From the NCBI RefSeq assembly GCF_014274465.1, contig NZ_CP060394.1:3534001-3598000 (forward strand): a stretch of DNA of 64,000 bases, given 5' to 3'. The stretch is from Alloacidobacterium dinghuense. Lineage in GTDB: Bacteria; Acidobacteriota; Terriglobia; Terriglobales; Acidobacteriaceae. The notes below the pieces were generated by a model. The model made no database searches and was not told the DNA's origin. It was given only the letters and a program-made list of their open reading frames with translations. A program made the translations under genes and the position numbers. Every line of letters starts with the position of its first letter. Within the stretch, counting starts at the first letter, position 1. Of the stretch, positions 53,200 through 62,165 are shown piece by piece.

Positions 53200-54174
53200 C
53201 TATCCCGCACCAAAGAGCTTCGCAAAGAAGTGCCCGATATGATGGAACAATCCTCCTGACTTCGCCGGTTTCTGGGCCGGGGTAGCCGTAGGCGGCGCAG
53301 GAGGCGTCGGTGCCTGAGAGGCAGCAACCTCAGGCTCTGGCGGCGTAACCGGAGGCGCTTCCGATGGCTGGGTCGGTGCCGCTCCGTTATAAGTTAAGGG
53401 AACCTCGACCTGGGCATGTGGCGTTCCCGCAGGAACCACCGGCTGCGACGGAGGTGGCGGAGGCGGTTTCAATCCCTCACTAACCGCCAACGGAAACGCA
53501 GTGTCCGCGGGAGTAGAAGAAGGCCCGCCGACCGGCTTGTTGTCATTGCTGGCTACATTGATCGGAATCGAAGGTGGACAACCACAGGGCTCCGTCTCAT
53601 TATCGACAACCTGTTCCAGGCTTCCGTGCTCAAACAGCACCCGCTGGTTCGGCTTTATGCGGTAAACGCCACCCTCAAACTGACTGGTAACCGTAACGTA
53701 AGGAGCGCTGTCGCCGTGATTGTCAAAACAGGTATCACCCTTCTGATTCACGCGCATTTTCAGATCGGCATCGCCGGGACCTGAGACAAGGATGCGCAGA
53801 TCAGGAGTCAGCAGAACATCGGAATACGGTCCGGTCTTATAGCTGGCTTCAAGCGCCCCTCTGTCGAGCGCGAGCATCAGTGCCGTCGAATCCTCACCGG
53901 TAGCTGGAGTCACGGAGCGGTCGCGTGTGATATGAACTGTCGTTGAGGCGCAGAGCCGCAGATCTCCGCCTCGTACAAGCACCACATTCGCGGTCTTATC
54001 GCCCGCCGTGATGCTGCCGTCGTTGCCGATCGTTGCCCTGCCGTTCACTACCTGAAGCGAGCCGGAAATGGTAACGCCATCCGTCTTGACGTAGGCAATC
54101 GGCTGATCCTGGCAGAACGCCACCATTGTGGAGAAACAAGCGGCACCAGCAACCAGGCAGTACTTCACAACCAT
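53200..54174 (-). CDS. Exported FecR-like protein with proline-rich C-terminus
   Basis: A signal peptide (residues 1-22) is followed by a FecR-like beta region (ITAGDKTANVVLVRGGDLRLCASTTVHIT and VFEHGSLEQVV-type strands) to about residue 195. A Pro/Ala/Thr linker of about 100 residues with a hexaproline run follows, and the end is an amphipathic FHHIGHFFAKLFGAG. GGAG lies eleven bases before the ATG. Without a sigma factor or receptor next to it, the role is open; a cell-surface or periplasmic structural role is likely. Confidence 0.65.
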   Translation of the reverse strand: MVVKYCLVAGAACFSTMVAFCQDQPIAYVKTDGVTISGSLQVVNGRATIGNDGSITAGDKTANVVLVRGGDLRLCASTTVHITRDRSVTPATGEDSTALMLALDRGALEASYKTGPYSDVLLTPDLRILVSGPGDADLKMRVNQKGDTCFDNHGDSAPYVTVTSQFEGGVYRIKPNQRVLFEHGSLEQVVDNETEPCGCPPSIPINVASNDNKPVGGPSSTPADTAFPLAVSEGLKPPPPPPSQPVVPAGTPHAQVEVPLTYNGAAPTQPSEAPPVTPPEPEVAASQAPTPPAPPTATPAQKPAKSGGLFHHIGHFFAKLFGAG

Positions 54175-54179
54175 GCAGG

Positions 54180-54743
54180 CTAAAGCTCCAGAAAATTCTT
54201 GATCAGACGCTTGCCGTCCTGCGTCAGCACACTCTCAGGATGAAACTGTACACCCTCAACCGCATATTCCCGATGCCGCAATCCCATGATGGTGCCATCG
54301 GCAGTACGCGCCGTCACCTCAAGTTCATCCGGCAATCCCTTCTCGGAGACGATCAGCGAATGGTAGCGGGTGCAGGTCATCGGATTCTGCAGGCCGCTGA
54401 AAATCGTCTTGCCGTCATGGGTCACCGCGCTCGTCTTGCCGTGCATCAACTGTGGCGCGCGCACCACCTTTCCGCCGAAAGCCGCGCCAATGGCCTGATG
54501 CCCGAGACAAACACCCAGGATCGGCACCTTGCCGGTAAACCTGCGCACCAGATCGATCGAAATACCTGCCTCCTGCGGCGTGCAAGGCCCAGGCGAGAGG
54601 AGAATTCGCTCCGGGGCAAGCGCTTCCACTTCGTCGACGGACAACTCGTCGTTACGGCGAACCGTCATCTCCGCACCCAGCTCACCCATATATTGCACCA
54701 GGTTGTAGGTAAACGAGTCGTAATTATCAAGAACAAAGACCAT
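54180..54743 (-). CDS. trpG/pabA: Anthranilate / aminodeoxychorismate synthase glutamine amidotransferase
   Basis: The start is the ATG at 54743 ([23 protein letters not shown]), giving the normal length of 187. The class-I triad is present: the Cys in [12 protein letters not shown], and His-Glu in [10 protein letters not shown]. The oxyanion region is [13 protein letters not shown]. It supplies ammonia to TrpE or PabB; neither is in the window, so the pathway cannot be decided. It follows the GNAT gene by 10 bp. Confidence 0.92.
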   Translation of the reverse strand: MVFVLDNYDSFTYNLVQYMGELGAEMTVRRNDELSVDEVEALAPERILLSPGPCTPQEAGISIDLVRRFTGKVPILGVCLGHQAIGAAFGGKVVRAPQLMHGKTSAVTHDGKTIFSGLQNPMTCTRYHSLIVSEKGLPDELEVTARTADGTIMGLRHREYAVEGVQFHPESVLTQDGKRLIKNFLEL

Positions 54744-54753
54744 GGGATTGACT

Positions 54754-55203
54754 TCAGTGTAACTCTTTACGCATAAAGATCGTCGCCTGCGGATTGTCGT
54801 TATACCGCTCGCAAGGCTGGTAGCCATGGCGCCGATAAAACCGGATCGCGGGCATCAGATCCTTCTTCGAATCAAGATAGAGCGCGGTATACCCCTGCTC
54901 GACTGCATACCCTTCAAGAGCATCGAGCAAAGACTCCGCAACCCCTAGCCCCCTATGCTCAATGCGTACATACAGCCGCTTGATTTCAGCGCCGTTCGGC
55001 AACTGCTTCAGCCGATGCAGCCCGATGCAGCCGACAATTTCATGCTGGACAGTCGCCAGCCAGAGACCCGCTCCATCAACGAAATATTCCTGCTCGAACG
55101 CAGTCCGATCGTCGCGCACAAGCACGCCGACAGCCTCGTAGTACTCAGAAACGATGCGATATGCATCGTCAATTTCCGCCGCCGTCGCGCGATGAACCCT
55201 CAT
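54754..55203 (-). CDS. GNAT-family N-acetyltransferase
   Basis: The acetyl-CoA motif [27 protein letters not shown] and the later [23 protein letters not shown] are typical GNAT features over 149 residues. The substrate is unknown. It lies 10 bp upstream of the amidotransferase gene on the same strand. Confidence 0.85.
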   Translation of the reverse strand: MRVHRATAAEIDDAYRIVSEYYEAVGVLVRDDRTAFEQEYFVDGAGLWLATVQHEIVGCIGLHRLKQLPNGAEIKRLYVRIEHRGLGVAESLLDALEGYAVEQGYTALYLDSKKDLMPAIRFYRRHGYQPCERYNDNPQATIFMRKELH

Positions 55204-55298
55204 GTCAGCAGGTTAAGGCATTCGCGGCGACGATAGCATTCCATTTATGCTAGGCTAGCGTCCAACAGTGAGAGATCGTCGCCGAATGGAGGCGTTCA

Positions 55299-55802
55299 AT
55301 GAAGTTCGTAACTCTTGCTCTCATCGGTCTATCTGCAATCGCCGCAGCAGCCCAAAACAACACAACTCAGAAGGCGGACCTGAACCAGCGGAATCCAGAG
55401 ATTTCGAATCTCCAGATTGGGTGCCCTGTAGCTTTCACCGAGGTAGCGCTCAAAACACAAGCACGATACATGCCCGTGCAATATGAAGCAGGCCCGGACA
55501 ATAGTCTGGCGTTCGAATACAAAAACAAGAGCGGCAAGAAAGTTGAGTCCATCTTGGTTCGGGTCGAACTGACAGTGAAACGGAACATCTACGACCTCGA
55601 CGCAACCACGATCACGCGTTACATGACTCTCACTGAGGACTCTAGCCAGGTTCTGCCGTTGAACCTCATCACCTACGCAGTGGGACCCGTCACACTGGAG
55701 CAGGTGACCTATACGGACGGCGACACTTGGACACCGGGTACAAACAAGAATTGCCGTTATCTCAGTCAAAGATCCACCGAACAGATTGGAAGCGCGAAAT
55801 AG
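55299..55802 (+). CDS. Small exported protein of unknown function
   Basis: A signal peptide (MKFVTLALIGLSAIAAAAQ) precedes about 148 residues with beta-rich patterning (ILVRVELTVKRNIYDLDATTITRYMTL and a final Cys-containing stretch). The body resembles the Ig-like, LEA-type secreted proteins common in acidobacteria, but I cannot name a family. An acidic exported protein is encoded just downstream on the same strand. Confidence 0.6.
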   Translation: MKFVTLALIGLSAIAAAAQNNTTQKADLNQRNPEISNLQIGCPVAFTEVALKTQARYMPVQYEAGPDNSLAFEYKNKSGKKVESILVRVELTVKRNIYDLDATTITRYMTLTEDSSQVLPLNLITYAVGPVTLEQVTYTDGDTWTPGTNKNCRYLSQRSTEQIGSAK

Positions 55803-55834
55803 AAAGGCGTGACGAGATACTTCCTGACGGATCG

Positions 55835-56632
55835 GTGAGACCAAGGCTGACAAGTTTCCGGACTATTGCATTCGCCGTGTTGATCGCCTCTGCTGTTCCC
55901 GTCTTCTCCGAAGAACCGGCGCAGGCAAAAACCGCATTCGAAAGCTATATCACTGCCCTGGAGGCGCGCTTTGACGCGCAGAATCAGTCCGTTGAAGGAT
56001 ACCTCTGGATCGACCAGAACCCTCAGCGTCGCGAAGCGGTCCGCAAAGGAGAGATTCAGGTCCAGGAAGTTCACGCCCCCCAAATAGACAGAGGAACAAT
56101 CGAGGATTGGATCGGCGGCGAGTTCCTGCCGAACGCAACGCTTGATCAGGTTCTTAAAATCGACCAGGACTATACAAACTACACCAGGTACTACGGGCCG
56201 GAATTAGTGCAGGTGCAGCTGATTTCACACCATGGCAATCACTTCGAGGTCTTTTACCGGATGAAGAAGCACAAGATCGTGACAGTTGTGCTCGACACGG
56301 TCCACGATATCGACTTCATCCCGCTCGGCAATGGTCGATATAGCTTGCGGTCTCGCTCTGCGAGTGTCCGCGAAGTGCGCAATGCCGGTCAGTCGGACGA
56401 AGAGGTGCTGCCGCAAGGCGAGGGGTTCGGATTCCTGTGGGCGATGAACTCGTACTGGCGAGTCGAACAACGCGACGGTGGCGTCTATATCGAATGCGAA
56501 GTGGTTACGCTCGCAAGATCCATTCCCTTCGGCATGGGAGCTTTGCTGCGACCAACGATCGAGCCCTTCGCCTCGGAATCACTCGAAAATACACTCAAAG
56601 AAAAACGCCAGGCAGTATTAGGCACCAAATAA
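55835..56632 (+). CDS. Exported protein of unknown function
   Basis: The open frame extends back to 55727, but that overlaps the previous gene by 76 bp. A GTG at 55835 opens directly onto a signal peptide (FRTIAFAVLIASAVPVFSEE) and is preferred. The body has ALEARFDAQNQSVEGYLWIDQNPQRREAV, then beta-rich segments (QVQLISHHGNHFEVFYRMKKHKIVTVVLDTVHDIDFIPLG). No family is recognised. It converges with a 59-residue membrane protein gene. Confidence 0.6.
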   Translation: MRPRLTSFRTIAFAVLIASAVPVFSEEPAQAKTAFESYITALEARFDAQNQSVEGYLWIDQNPQRREAVRKGEIQVQEVHAPQIDRGTIEDWIGGEFLPNATLDQVLKIDQDYTNYTRYYGPELVQVQLISHHGNHFEVFYRMKKHKIVTVVLDTVHDIDFIPLGNGRYSLRSRSASVREVRNAGQSDEEVLPQGEGFGFLWAMNSYWRVEQRDGGVYIECEVVTLARSIPFGMGALLRPTIEPFASESLENTLKEKRQAVLGTK

Positions 56633-56635
56633 AGG

Positions 56636-56815
56636 CTACTTCTGCTTCGCCGTTTCCTGCTGCAGCCGATCGAGTTCATTCATCTGGTGTGTCATATGCA
56701 CGGTTGGCTTACCAATTTCCGCTGAACTGCGCCCAACAATAAATGAAAGGCCGCATAGATATAGAACTCCGCCAAGGAGCAGAAATGTTCTCAATCGAGA
56801 CGAGCGATTCTTCAT
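56636..56815 (-). CDS. 59-residue single-pass membrane protein
   Basis: It is too short for usual length cut-offs but has GGGGGA about six bases before its ATG. The sequence starts MKNRSSRLRTFLLLGGVLYLCG, so it has a basic N-terminus and one hydrophobic helix (about residues 10-29). A short polar, Gln/Glu-rich tail (NELDRLQQETAKQK) follows. The layout is that of a small anchor protein facing the periplasm with its C-terminus. No family is recognised. Confidence 0.5.
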   Translation of the reverse strand: MKNRSSRLRTFLLLGGVLYLCGLSFIVGRSSAEIGKPTVHMTHQMNELDRLQQETAKQK

Positions 56816-56993
56816 GGTTTTCCCCCGAAATTTAGTGAATGAAAGTCAGAGAACTTTGAGACAAGCAGAAAAGGACTTCAACAGGAGTTCTGAATCAATG
56901 TGTTGTAGTTTCGTGTGTCCTCATACCGTACATGAGGCGGACCGATCGGCAAAACATTTTTACGAGTCGCCACCGCACTTTGGTAACCAGTAG

Positions 56994-57374
56994 TTAGGGA
57001 ACGGTCACATCTACTTGGTTCGACGGAGCACTTTCGACTCCGGAACTATCGACACTGTTTACCATGTAATCGTATGAAAAGCCGCTCTGGACGGTGCTGT
57101 CCAGGTAAACCGTCTCAGTAACCACAGATGCATTCAGCAGCTGGTAGGTAGAGGTGCCCGCAGGCGCGCGGTAGACGTGATAGTCGACTACCTCGATTGG
57201 AGAACTGGCGGGTGCCTCCCAGGCGAGATCAACTTTATGACGAACTGCATGGCTCGCACTTACTGTTATCGAGGATGGACGCGTGCCACACCCCGAGACA
57301 AGCAAGATCAAGCAACCGACACAAGGAATGCGGACGCACCAGCTTCCGCAGGTCTTACCGAAATTGATTGGCAT
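56994..57374 (-). CDS. Lipoprotein with one fibronectin type III domain
   Basis: A lipobox LLVSGCG near residue 29 follows a hydrophobic stretch. The mature part is a single Fn3 module: VDLAWEAPASSPIEVVDYHVYRAP, TETVYLDSTVQSGFSYDYMVNSVDSSGVESAPSNQVDVTVP. Such small lipoproteins are common in acidobacteria and likely mediate adhesion or carbohydrate contact. Confidence 0.75.
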   Translation of the reverse strand: MPINFGKTCGSWCVRIPCVGCLILLVSGCGTRPSSITVSASHAVRHKVDLAWEAPASSPIEVVDYHVYRAPAGTSTYQLLNASVVTETVYLDSTVQSGFSYDYMVNSVDSSGVESAPSNQVDVTVP

Positions 57375-57550
57375 GATTTGAGGATCATACCGTTGTCAGG
57401 TGAGAATTTGCCAGAGTGTAAAGCAAGATAGGTCCTTCCAATGCACGGACCGAATCTTTCGCTTGCTGCGCCTCAAACTGAGAACGGGAGTGGCGCGCGC
57501 CGGTCCCGGTAGTCTCATGCATCCCCGCGGTGCCGAGACGATTTAGTTAA

Positions 57551-58132
57551 CTAGTCACCGGTACCGCAACTGCAAATGCCTTGTCCGCTGCCCAGGATGT
57601 TTACGAATGCGCACTGGGCCTGCAGGTTGGCAAGTTCGGTCGCGCCCAGCGTGGAGTCAGACGACTCCGTTTCAGTAATTGGATAGGCCGTGCCCACGGG
57701 GTTCTGGATGTGAGTTACCCAGGCGCGCAGGTTTGCCTTGGGGGTTACGTTCGAGGTCGGATCGCATGGCGAGTTGTTGTCTGCCGCAGCTACGACCTTA
57801 ATGACACCATTTGGCGGAACCACGCCGGTCAGCGGATTGCTCGTGAGGTTGGTCTTGACGGAAAGCGTGCGCAGACCGTTGTGCGTTTCCACGCAACCGC
57901 AGCACTCTGTGAGCTGCTGGTCAGCGGCAAACACATAGATCATGGCGCAGAGGTTTCCGTACGTCACACCGGGGTTATCGATCCGGACAGTGGAATCCGG
58001 AGCACCTGCCACGTTGTTAGCAAAGTAGTTGACTTTGTAGACGTCCTGAGCCGAGGCAACGCCAGCACCCACTATAACGAGGCCAACGAGTACTAGAGCC
58101 AAGGATAGGAATTTCCAACGAGAGATTTGCAT
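57551..58132 (-). CDS. Exported Cys-rich protein of unknown function
   Basis: A clean signal peptide (ALVLVGLVIVGAGVASAQ) precedes about 165 residues with clustered cysteines (LTECCGCVETHNG, SPCDPTSN, and a final GICSCGTGD). Pairs of Cys near the ends suggest disulfides in the periplasm or outside the cell. The central part resembles a beta-sandwich surface protein. I do not recognise a family. Confidence 0.65.
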   Translation of the reverse strand: MQISRWKFLSLALVLVGLVIVGAGVASAQDVYKVNYFANNVAGAPDSTVRIDNPGVTYGNLCAMIYVFAADQQLTECCGCVETHNGLRTLSVKTNLTSNPLTGVVPPNGVIKVVAAADNNSPCDPTSNVTPKANLRAWVTHIQNPVGTAYPITETESSDSTLGATELANLQAQCAFVNILGSGQGICSCGTGD

Positions 58133-58436
58133 ACTTGGGTTCTCCTAAGCGCTGCCTGAAGCAAGGAGTGGCGCTTTCGTCCAAGATGAATCTCTGTACA
58201 ACAGCTCACAACTACCCACTCGGATTAATCAGCGGGTAGATTCGCTATAAATCGCCTATCTTTCGGCCAATTTCCGAGGCGTGAACGCGGCGGGAACATG
58301 TATGCGGAGAGAAATGGGACCGAATGAATGAAACCTCAGCAAACTTCCCCTGGGAATCGGGTTCGTTCTTTGAAGTAGTCGCAGGTGACGAGTGTGGATT
58401 ATGTGCACAACAGGATTGCATCGACCCTGATTAAAT
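58133..58436. other. Intergenic region with one possible 36-residue frame
   Basis: The region holds the promoter of the Cys-rich protein gene. On the plus strand 58324-58434 encodes MNETSANFPWESGSFFEV and an acidic Cys-containing tail (DECGLCAQQDC) after a GGGA four to five bases upstream. Evidence for expression is weak. Confidence 0.25.
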
Positions 58437-58625
58437 TCATCGGCTAAACGTCCATAGCAGCCAACCAATAAAACTCAGGGCACCGTTGAGAACTAGAGGA
58501 ACGAAGAGGGCCTTCGCTGCGGCCCGCCAAGATTCAAACATTGACGTGCAATCTTCACTTGGTAGTTCTTCCCAGAGATCGTGGTTGCGATGTACTGAAC
58601 CGACGGGATAGATGTTGGTGCTCAT
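58437..58625 (-). CDS. 62-residue single-pass membrane protein
   Basis: AGAGG lies about eight bases before the ATG. The first about 35 residues are polar (YPVGSVHRNHDLWEELPSED) and the last about 22 form one helix (FVPLVLNGALSFIGWLLWTF) ending in Ser-Arg. It is likely a C-tail-anchored small membrane protein. No family is recognised. Confidence 0.5.
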   Translation of the reverse strand: MSTNIYPVGSVHRNHDLWEELPSEDCTSMFESWRAAAKALFVPLVLNGALSFIGWLLWTFSR

Positions 58626-58951
58626 CCATTACCTCTTTCGGGCCGCAGCGGCCGTATCCTTCTGACATCTTTTCAGTCCGAAACCGATGAACCTGACGCT
58701 CTCACCTGAGAGGCGCTTTCACTGTCGACATCGGAAAAAAATCGAGTAACAGTAGGCGAGCGCACCCGGAAGATTCGCTGGAGGTTTGCTTGGCGGGAGG
58801 TACGCGGTCGCCTTGCTGTTACTGATGAACACTATGGAGGATCCACAAAAGATATGCATCCCGAATTAGAGTGCTTTTGAGCCTACCGATCAGGACGTCT
58901 GGTCCGTACCACGATTGAGGTATGATTTCAGGCGAAATCAACGAGTCGTTT
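58626..58951. other. Intergenic region before tRNA-Arg
   Basis: No gene is seen. A small hairpin, CTCTC-ACCT-GAGAG, lies near 58700, and the words AGTAACAG and CTGTTACT form a wide inverted repeat around 58746-58823. Neither has an assigned role. Confidence 0.3.
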
Positions 58952-59028
58952 TGGTAGGCGAGACAGGGATTGAACCTGTAACCCCCGGCTTAGAAGGCCG
59001 GTGCTCTATCCAATTGAGCTACTCGCCC
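58952..59028 (-). tRNA. tRNA-Arg (anticodon TCT)
   Basis: Read on the minus strand, GGGCGAG pairs with CTCGCCT (one G-U pair), followed by A and an encoded CCA. The anticodon arm is CCGGC-CTTCTAA-GCCGG, giving TCT. D and T loops are normal. The stop codon of the upstream CDS lies inside its first ten bases. Confidence 0.97.
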
Positions 59029-59579
59029 GTTGCGGCTGCTTGCTTCATTGTAATCGCTACGGAAGTATCGAGCGCGGTTTGAAAAATGCTCGTCGCAGCA
59101 ACGGCATCTGCGCCGCATGCAGCCACATAGAGTGTGATCCCAAAACCCGAATTCGCGTCCACATTGGCAGGCCGAACCACCAATTCGACGCGCGCCTGCG
59201 GCAGTTCGGTACGGCGCAACTCAGTGCTTGCTGAGCGCACCCACTGTTCGTGTGCTTTGAACGACGCACCGATCACCTGATCACGCAGAATCATGTCGAT
59301 GTAACAAGCAATGCCTTGCTCCGCATTCTTTTTCTCCGCATCGAACTCCAGCGGATCAATCTCGTCGGCCGTAAGCGCCCACACGTCGCACTTGGAAGTA
59401 AAGACTCCTGAGGATTCGCGATTCAACCTGATCAACGCCTGGGCCAGTTCAGGAGTAGCAAATGCCTCATGAATCTCGCTGATCGACGAGAAACCTCGGC
59501 GCAAATCAACAAAACCTTCCCATGGCACCGCGATCATGGGAAGATCAGCGCCGACCTCGACCGACCAGTCAGCTTCCAT
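59019..59579 (-). CDS. Conserved protein of unknown function, ending inside tRNA-Arg
   Basis: The start at 59579 (MEADWSVEVGADLPMIAVPW) overlaps the YheT-like stop by 11 bp and is better than the longer frame. The 186-residue product is soluble, with DLRRGFSSISEIHEAFATPELAQALIRLN and a C-terminal beta region ending AITMKQAAATGE. I do not recognise the family. The TAG at 59021-59019 falls within the tRNA gene, so mRNA and tRNA share sequence. Confidence 0.65.
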   Translation of the reverse strand: MEADWSVEVGADLPMIAVPWEGFVDLRRGFSSISEIHEAFATPELAQALIRLNRESSGVFTSKCDVWALTADEIDPLEFDAEKKNAEQGIACYIDMILRDQVIGASFKAHEQWVRSASTELRRTELPQARVELVVRPANVDANSGFGITLYVAACGADAVAATSIFQTALDTSVAITMKQAAATGE

Positions 59580-60654
59580 GCACCTGATTGGGCACCGTCG
59601 CGAGGAGGAAGCCGAGCAATATCTTCTCTGCCCAGTAGCCATCGTACCCTGCTGATGGGGCGAGAAAGGCGCAATGACCACCGTGATGGGTTTCAATAAA
59701 GTTGACGTGGGGATTCTCGATCAGCACCTGTCGCGTTTCCGGCAACATACGAATAAAAGGATCATCGAGCGAGTGCACGATGAGCGTCGGCACGCTAAAC
59801 TGCGACGCACAGCGTGAACTTGCAACGGAATAGTAGTAATCGTCGGCGTTTGCGAATCCGCCAAAGCGGGCGACCACCTGTTCATCGAAATCACGCATGC
59901 TGTGCAGCCGCCGCAACTTGCCACTGGCATAGTAGGGCAGATACATCTCAGGAAAGAGTTCTGCCTTGCGCCGCACGCGATCAATCATCGAGCGCAGAAA
60001 ATGCTTTTCATAGAAGCGGTTTTGCCGCTCATGCAGCGCTGCAGACGAAACAGCCAGATCCATCAGCGGAGAGATTCCAACAACCGCCTTGAGGGCGGAA
60101 GGTGCGTCGACGCCATACTCACCCGCATACTTCAGCACCAGATTGCCGCCCATGGAATACCCGATCATTGCAACTGCCTGGAGACCTTGCCGCGAAAGAA
60201 TCTCTTCAACAACCCGCGCGACATCGTTTGAACGACCGGAGTGATAAATGGTAGGCGAAAACCTATCGGTGCCGCCACAGCTTCGCATGTTCATGCGGAC
60301 AACATTGCAGCCCGCAGCCCAGGCGCGTGTGGAATTACCGAGCACATATTGCGAATCCGATGAGCCTTCAAGGCCATGCACGAGCACAACGGTCAGCCGT
60401 TCCCTGCGAACATCGAGAGGTTGCCAGTGACAGTGGCAAAGAATGGATGTTGGCCCGTATGCCTCGTAACCTTTGACCGGCTCTTCCACTTCGACCAGCA
60501 GTTCTTCCGGTTCCGGCAATGACCAATGCCGCGGCAGAAAATTTCCAGCAAGGGTCATCACGTGGCCATTGTTGAGGAAACGACGCGGAGTGAAATCGCT
60601 GTGCCAACCGTTGGAGATCGCAGCTGCAAGCTTGGTGTATGTCTTCGCCGTCAT
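59569..60654 (-). CDS. YheT-family alpha/beta hydrolase
   Basis: The YheT pattern is full: FLNNGHVMTLAGNFLPR near the N-terminus, VVLVHGLEGSSDSQYVLG as oxyanion loop, RMNMRSCGGTDR, and the nucleophile elbow IGYSMGGNLVLKYAGEYG. A late His (THHGGHCAF) completes the triad. Family members hydrolyse small esters or lipids. It overlaps the DUF72 gene by 4 bp upstream and the unknown gene downstream. Confidence 0.88.
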   Translation of the reverse strand: MTAKTYTKLAAAISNGWHSDFTPRRFLNNGHVMTLAGNFLPRHWSLPEPEELLVEVEEPVKGYEAYGPTSILCHCHWQPLDVRRERLTVVLVHGLEGSSDSQYVLGNSTRAWAAGCNVVRMNMRSCGGTDRFSPTIYHSGRSNDVARVVEEILSRQGLQAVAMIGYSMGGNLVLKYAGEYGVDAPSALKAVVGISPLMDLAVSSAALHERQNRFYEKHFLRSMIDRVRRKAELFPEMYLPYYASGKLRRLHSMRDFDEQVVARFGGFANADDYYYSVASSRCASQFSVPTLIVHSLDDPFIRMLPETRQVLIENPHVNFIETHHGGHCAFLAPSAGYDGYWAEKILLGFLLATVPNQVHGS

Positions 60655-61403
60655 ATACCGCGCAGTTCCTTCATAACGGCGGCAGCACGGAGAGCACCGG
60701 TAGGCTCATCTTCATGCTTGAAATAAGCGAGGACATCGCCCGAGCGAGCCGCCTTGCGGAGACGGTCGCATTCGGAATGGAGTTCCGTCGTTGAATAGTC
60801 ACTCTTGCGAAGACGATAACAGGCAAAATCAGCCGTTCGCACATCCGGAGTCGTTAGCTCATCACTCTCTGCGACGCACAATGCCATGCCGTGTTTCTCG
60901 AGAATGGAATAAATCTCGCCGACAAACCATGACTCGTGACGAAACTCAAAAGCCATCCTCAATGAGATCGATGCGGCTTCCTCCAGAAAGGCGGCCAACG
61001 GGGCGGCGTCCGCCTTGAAGTTCGGCGGTAACTGAAACAACACGACGCCAAAACGATTCGCGTCGACTATCGGCCGAATCGATTCCGCAAAGGCCGTCAG
61101 CGCCGCCCCACAATTCTTAAGTCGTGAAATATGCGTGATGCGTTGAGGTGCCTTAAAGGAGAATCGGAAATCAGGTCCCGTAGCTGCAAGCCATGAAGCG
61201 GTCGTGTTAGCGCTGGGAAGACTGCGAAAGGTGTAGTTCACCTCGACAGAATTCAGTTGTGTTGCGTAATACTCGAGAAATTTCTTAGCGGGAATCTTTG
61301 GTGGGTAGAAATCCGGTTTCCAGGTAGGATAGGCCCAGCCGGAGCAGCCTACAAAGATCCCTACGGGCTGAGACTTCTGGTTGATTTGCGGGTCTAGAAT
61401 CAA
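60651..61403 (-). CDS. DUF72 protein (YecE-like)
   Basis: A TIM-barrel-like DUF72 protein with VGCSGWAYPTWKPDFYPPKIPAKKFLEYYATQLNSVEVNYTFRSLPS and FRFSFKAPQRITHISRL, ending in DVLAYFKHEDEPTG. Function is unknown; the fold resembles sugar isomerases and nucleases. It starts just downstream of tRNA-His on the same strand and heads the DUF72/YheT/unknown run. Confidence 0.9.
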   Translation of the reverse strand: MILDPQINQKSQPVGIFVGCSGWAYPTWKPDFYPPKIPAKKFLEYYATQLNSVEVNYTFRSLPSANTTASWLAATGPDFRFSFKAPQRITHISRLKNCGAALTAFAESIRPIVDANRFGVVLFQLPPNFKADAAPLAAFLEEAASISLRMAFEFRHESWFVGEIYSILEKHGMALCVAESDELTTPDVRTADFACYRLRKSDYSTTELHSECDRLRKAARSGDVLAYFKHEDEPTGALRAAAVMKELRGI

Positions 61404-61410
61404 GCTTATT

Positions 61411-61486
61411 TGGGGCGGCTAGTGGGGATCGAACCCACGACATCCTGAGCCACAGTCAGGCGTTCTGCCGCTGAACTATAGCCGCC
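61411..61486 (-). tRNA. tRNA-His (anticodon GTG)
   Basis: On the minus strand the gene begins with an encoded extra G (-1) that faces C73, the tRNA-His hallmark, followed by GCGGCTA pairing with TAGCCGC. The anticodon arm CCTGA-CTGTGGC-TCAGG gives GTG. CCA is encoded. Confidence 0.97.
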
Positions 61487-61575
61487 ATGCAGTAACTCAT
61501 TGTAGCATTTTGCGGCGCGCTGTCGTGTCTCCACTTAGGTATCAAAGGCGTGCGCATCTAACAAATAGTCGAAGC

Positions 61576-62091
61576 ATGAAACCACATATTCTTCCGCCGC
61601 TCAGCAAGAGCCTGCCTCCGCGCTCGCGGGTTGGCGGCCATCTCTTTGCGGATGAAAATCTCGACTTGCTGGCCCATTTACTCGATGACTGGTTCCGTAT
61701 TCCCGGCACTTCGATTCGCTTTGGACTGGATGGCATCATTGGTCTTGTCCCCTGGCTGGGCGATGTGATCGCCGGACTCGCGTCCTGCATCCTGATCATT
61801 GCCGCGTGGTTTCGGGGCGTACCTTATGTCACGCTGACGCGCATGGTCATCAACCTTGGGATCGACGTCGTAGTCGGCTCGATTCCGTTGTTTGGAGATA
61901 TGTTCGACATCGCGTGGAAGGCGAATCGGCGTAACTACGCATTAATGACGCGCCATCTGCAGCAACCTCACCGGCATACGTGGAAAGACTGGGTCTTTCT
62001 CCTGGCGATGGGGTTATGCGTTGCCGTTATTTTCCTGGTGCCAGCCATTCTGCTGATCTGGTTCGCAGAATGGCTGGCGCACCGCATCTAG
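61576..62091 (+). CDS. DUF4112 membrane protein
   Basis: The start is the ATG at 61576; a longer frame lacks conservation. DUF4112 is recognised by LDDWFRIPGTSIRFGLDGIIGLVPWLGDVIAGLAS and GSIPLFGDMFDIAWKANRRNYALM. Three hydrophobic helices are present. The role is unknown. It ends 74 bp before tRNA-Pro. Confidence 0.88.
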   Translation: MKPHILPPLSKSLPPRSRVGGHLFADENLDLLAHLLDDWFRIPGTSIRFGLDGIIGLVPWLGDVIAGLASCILIIAAWFRGVPYVTLTRMVINLGIDVVVGSIPLFGDMFDIAWKANRRNYALMTRHLQQPHRHTWKDWVFLLAMGLCVAVIFLVPAILLIWFAEWLAHRI

Positions 62092-62165
62092 TGCATCGGG
62101 AAGAAAGCTAAACATACACGGTCACAGACTGATATGAACTGCGCATACGATACAATGATCAGAGT

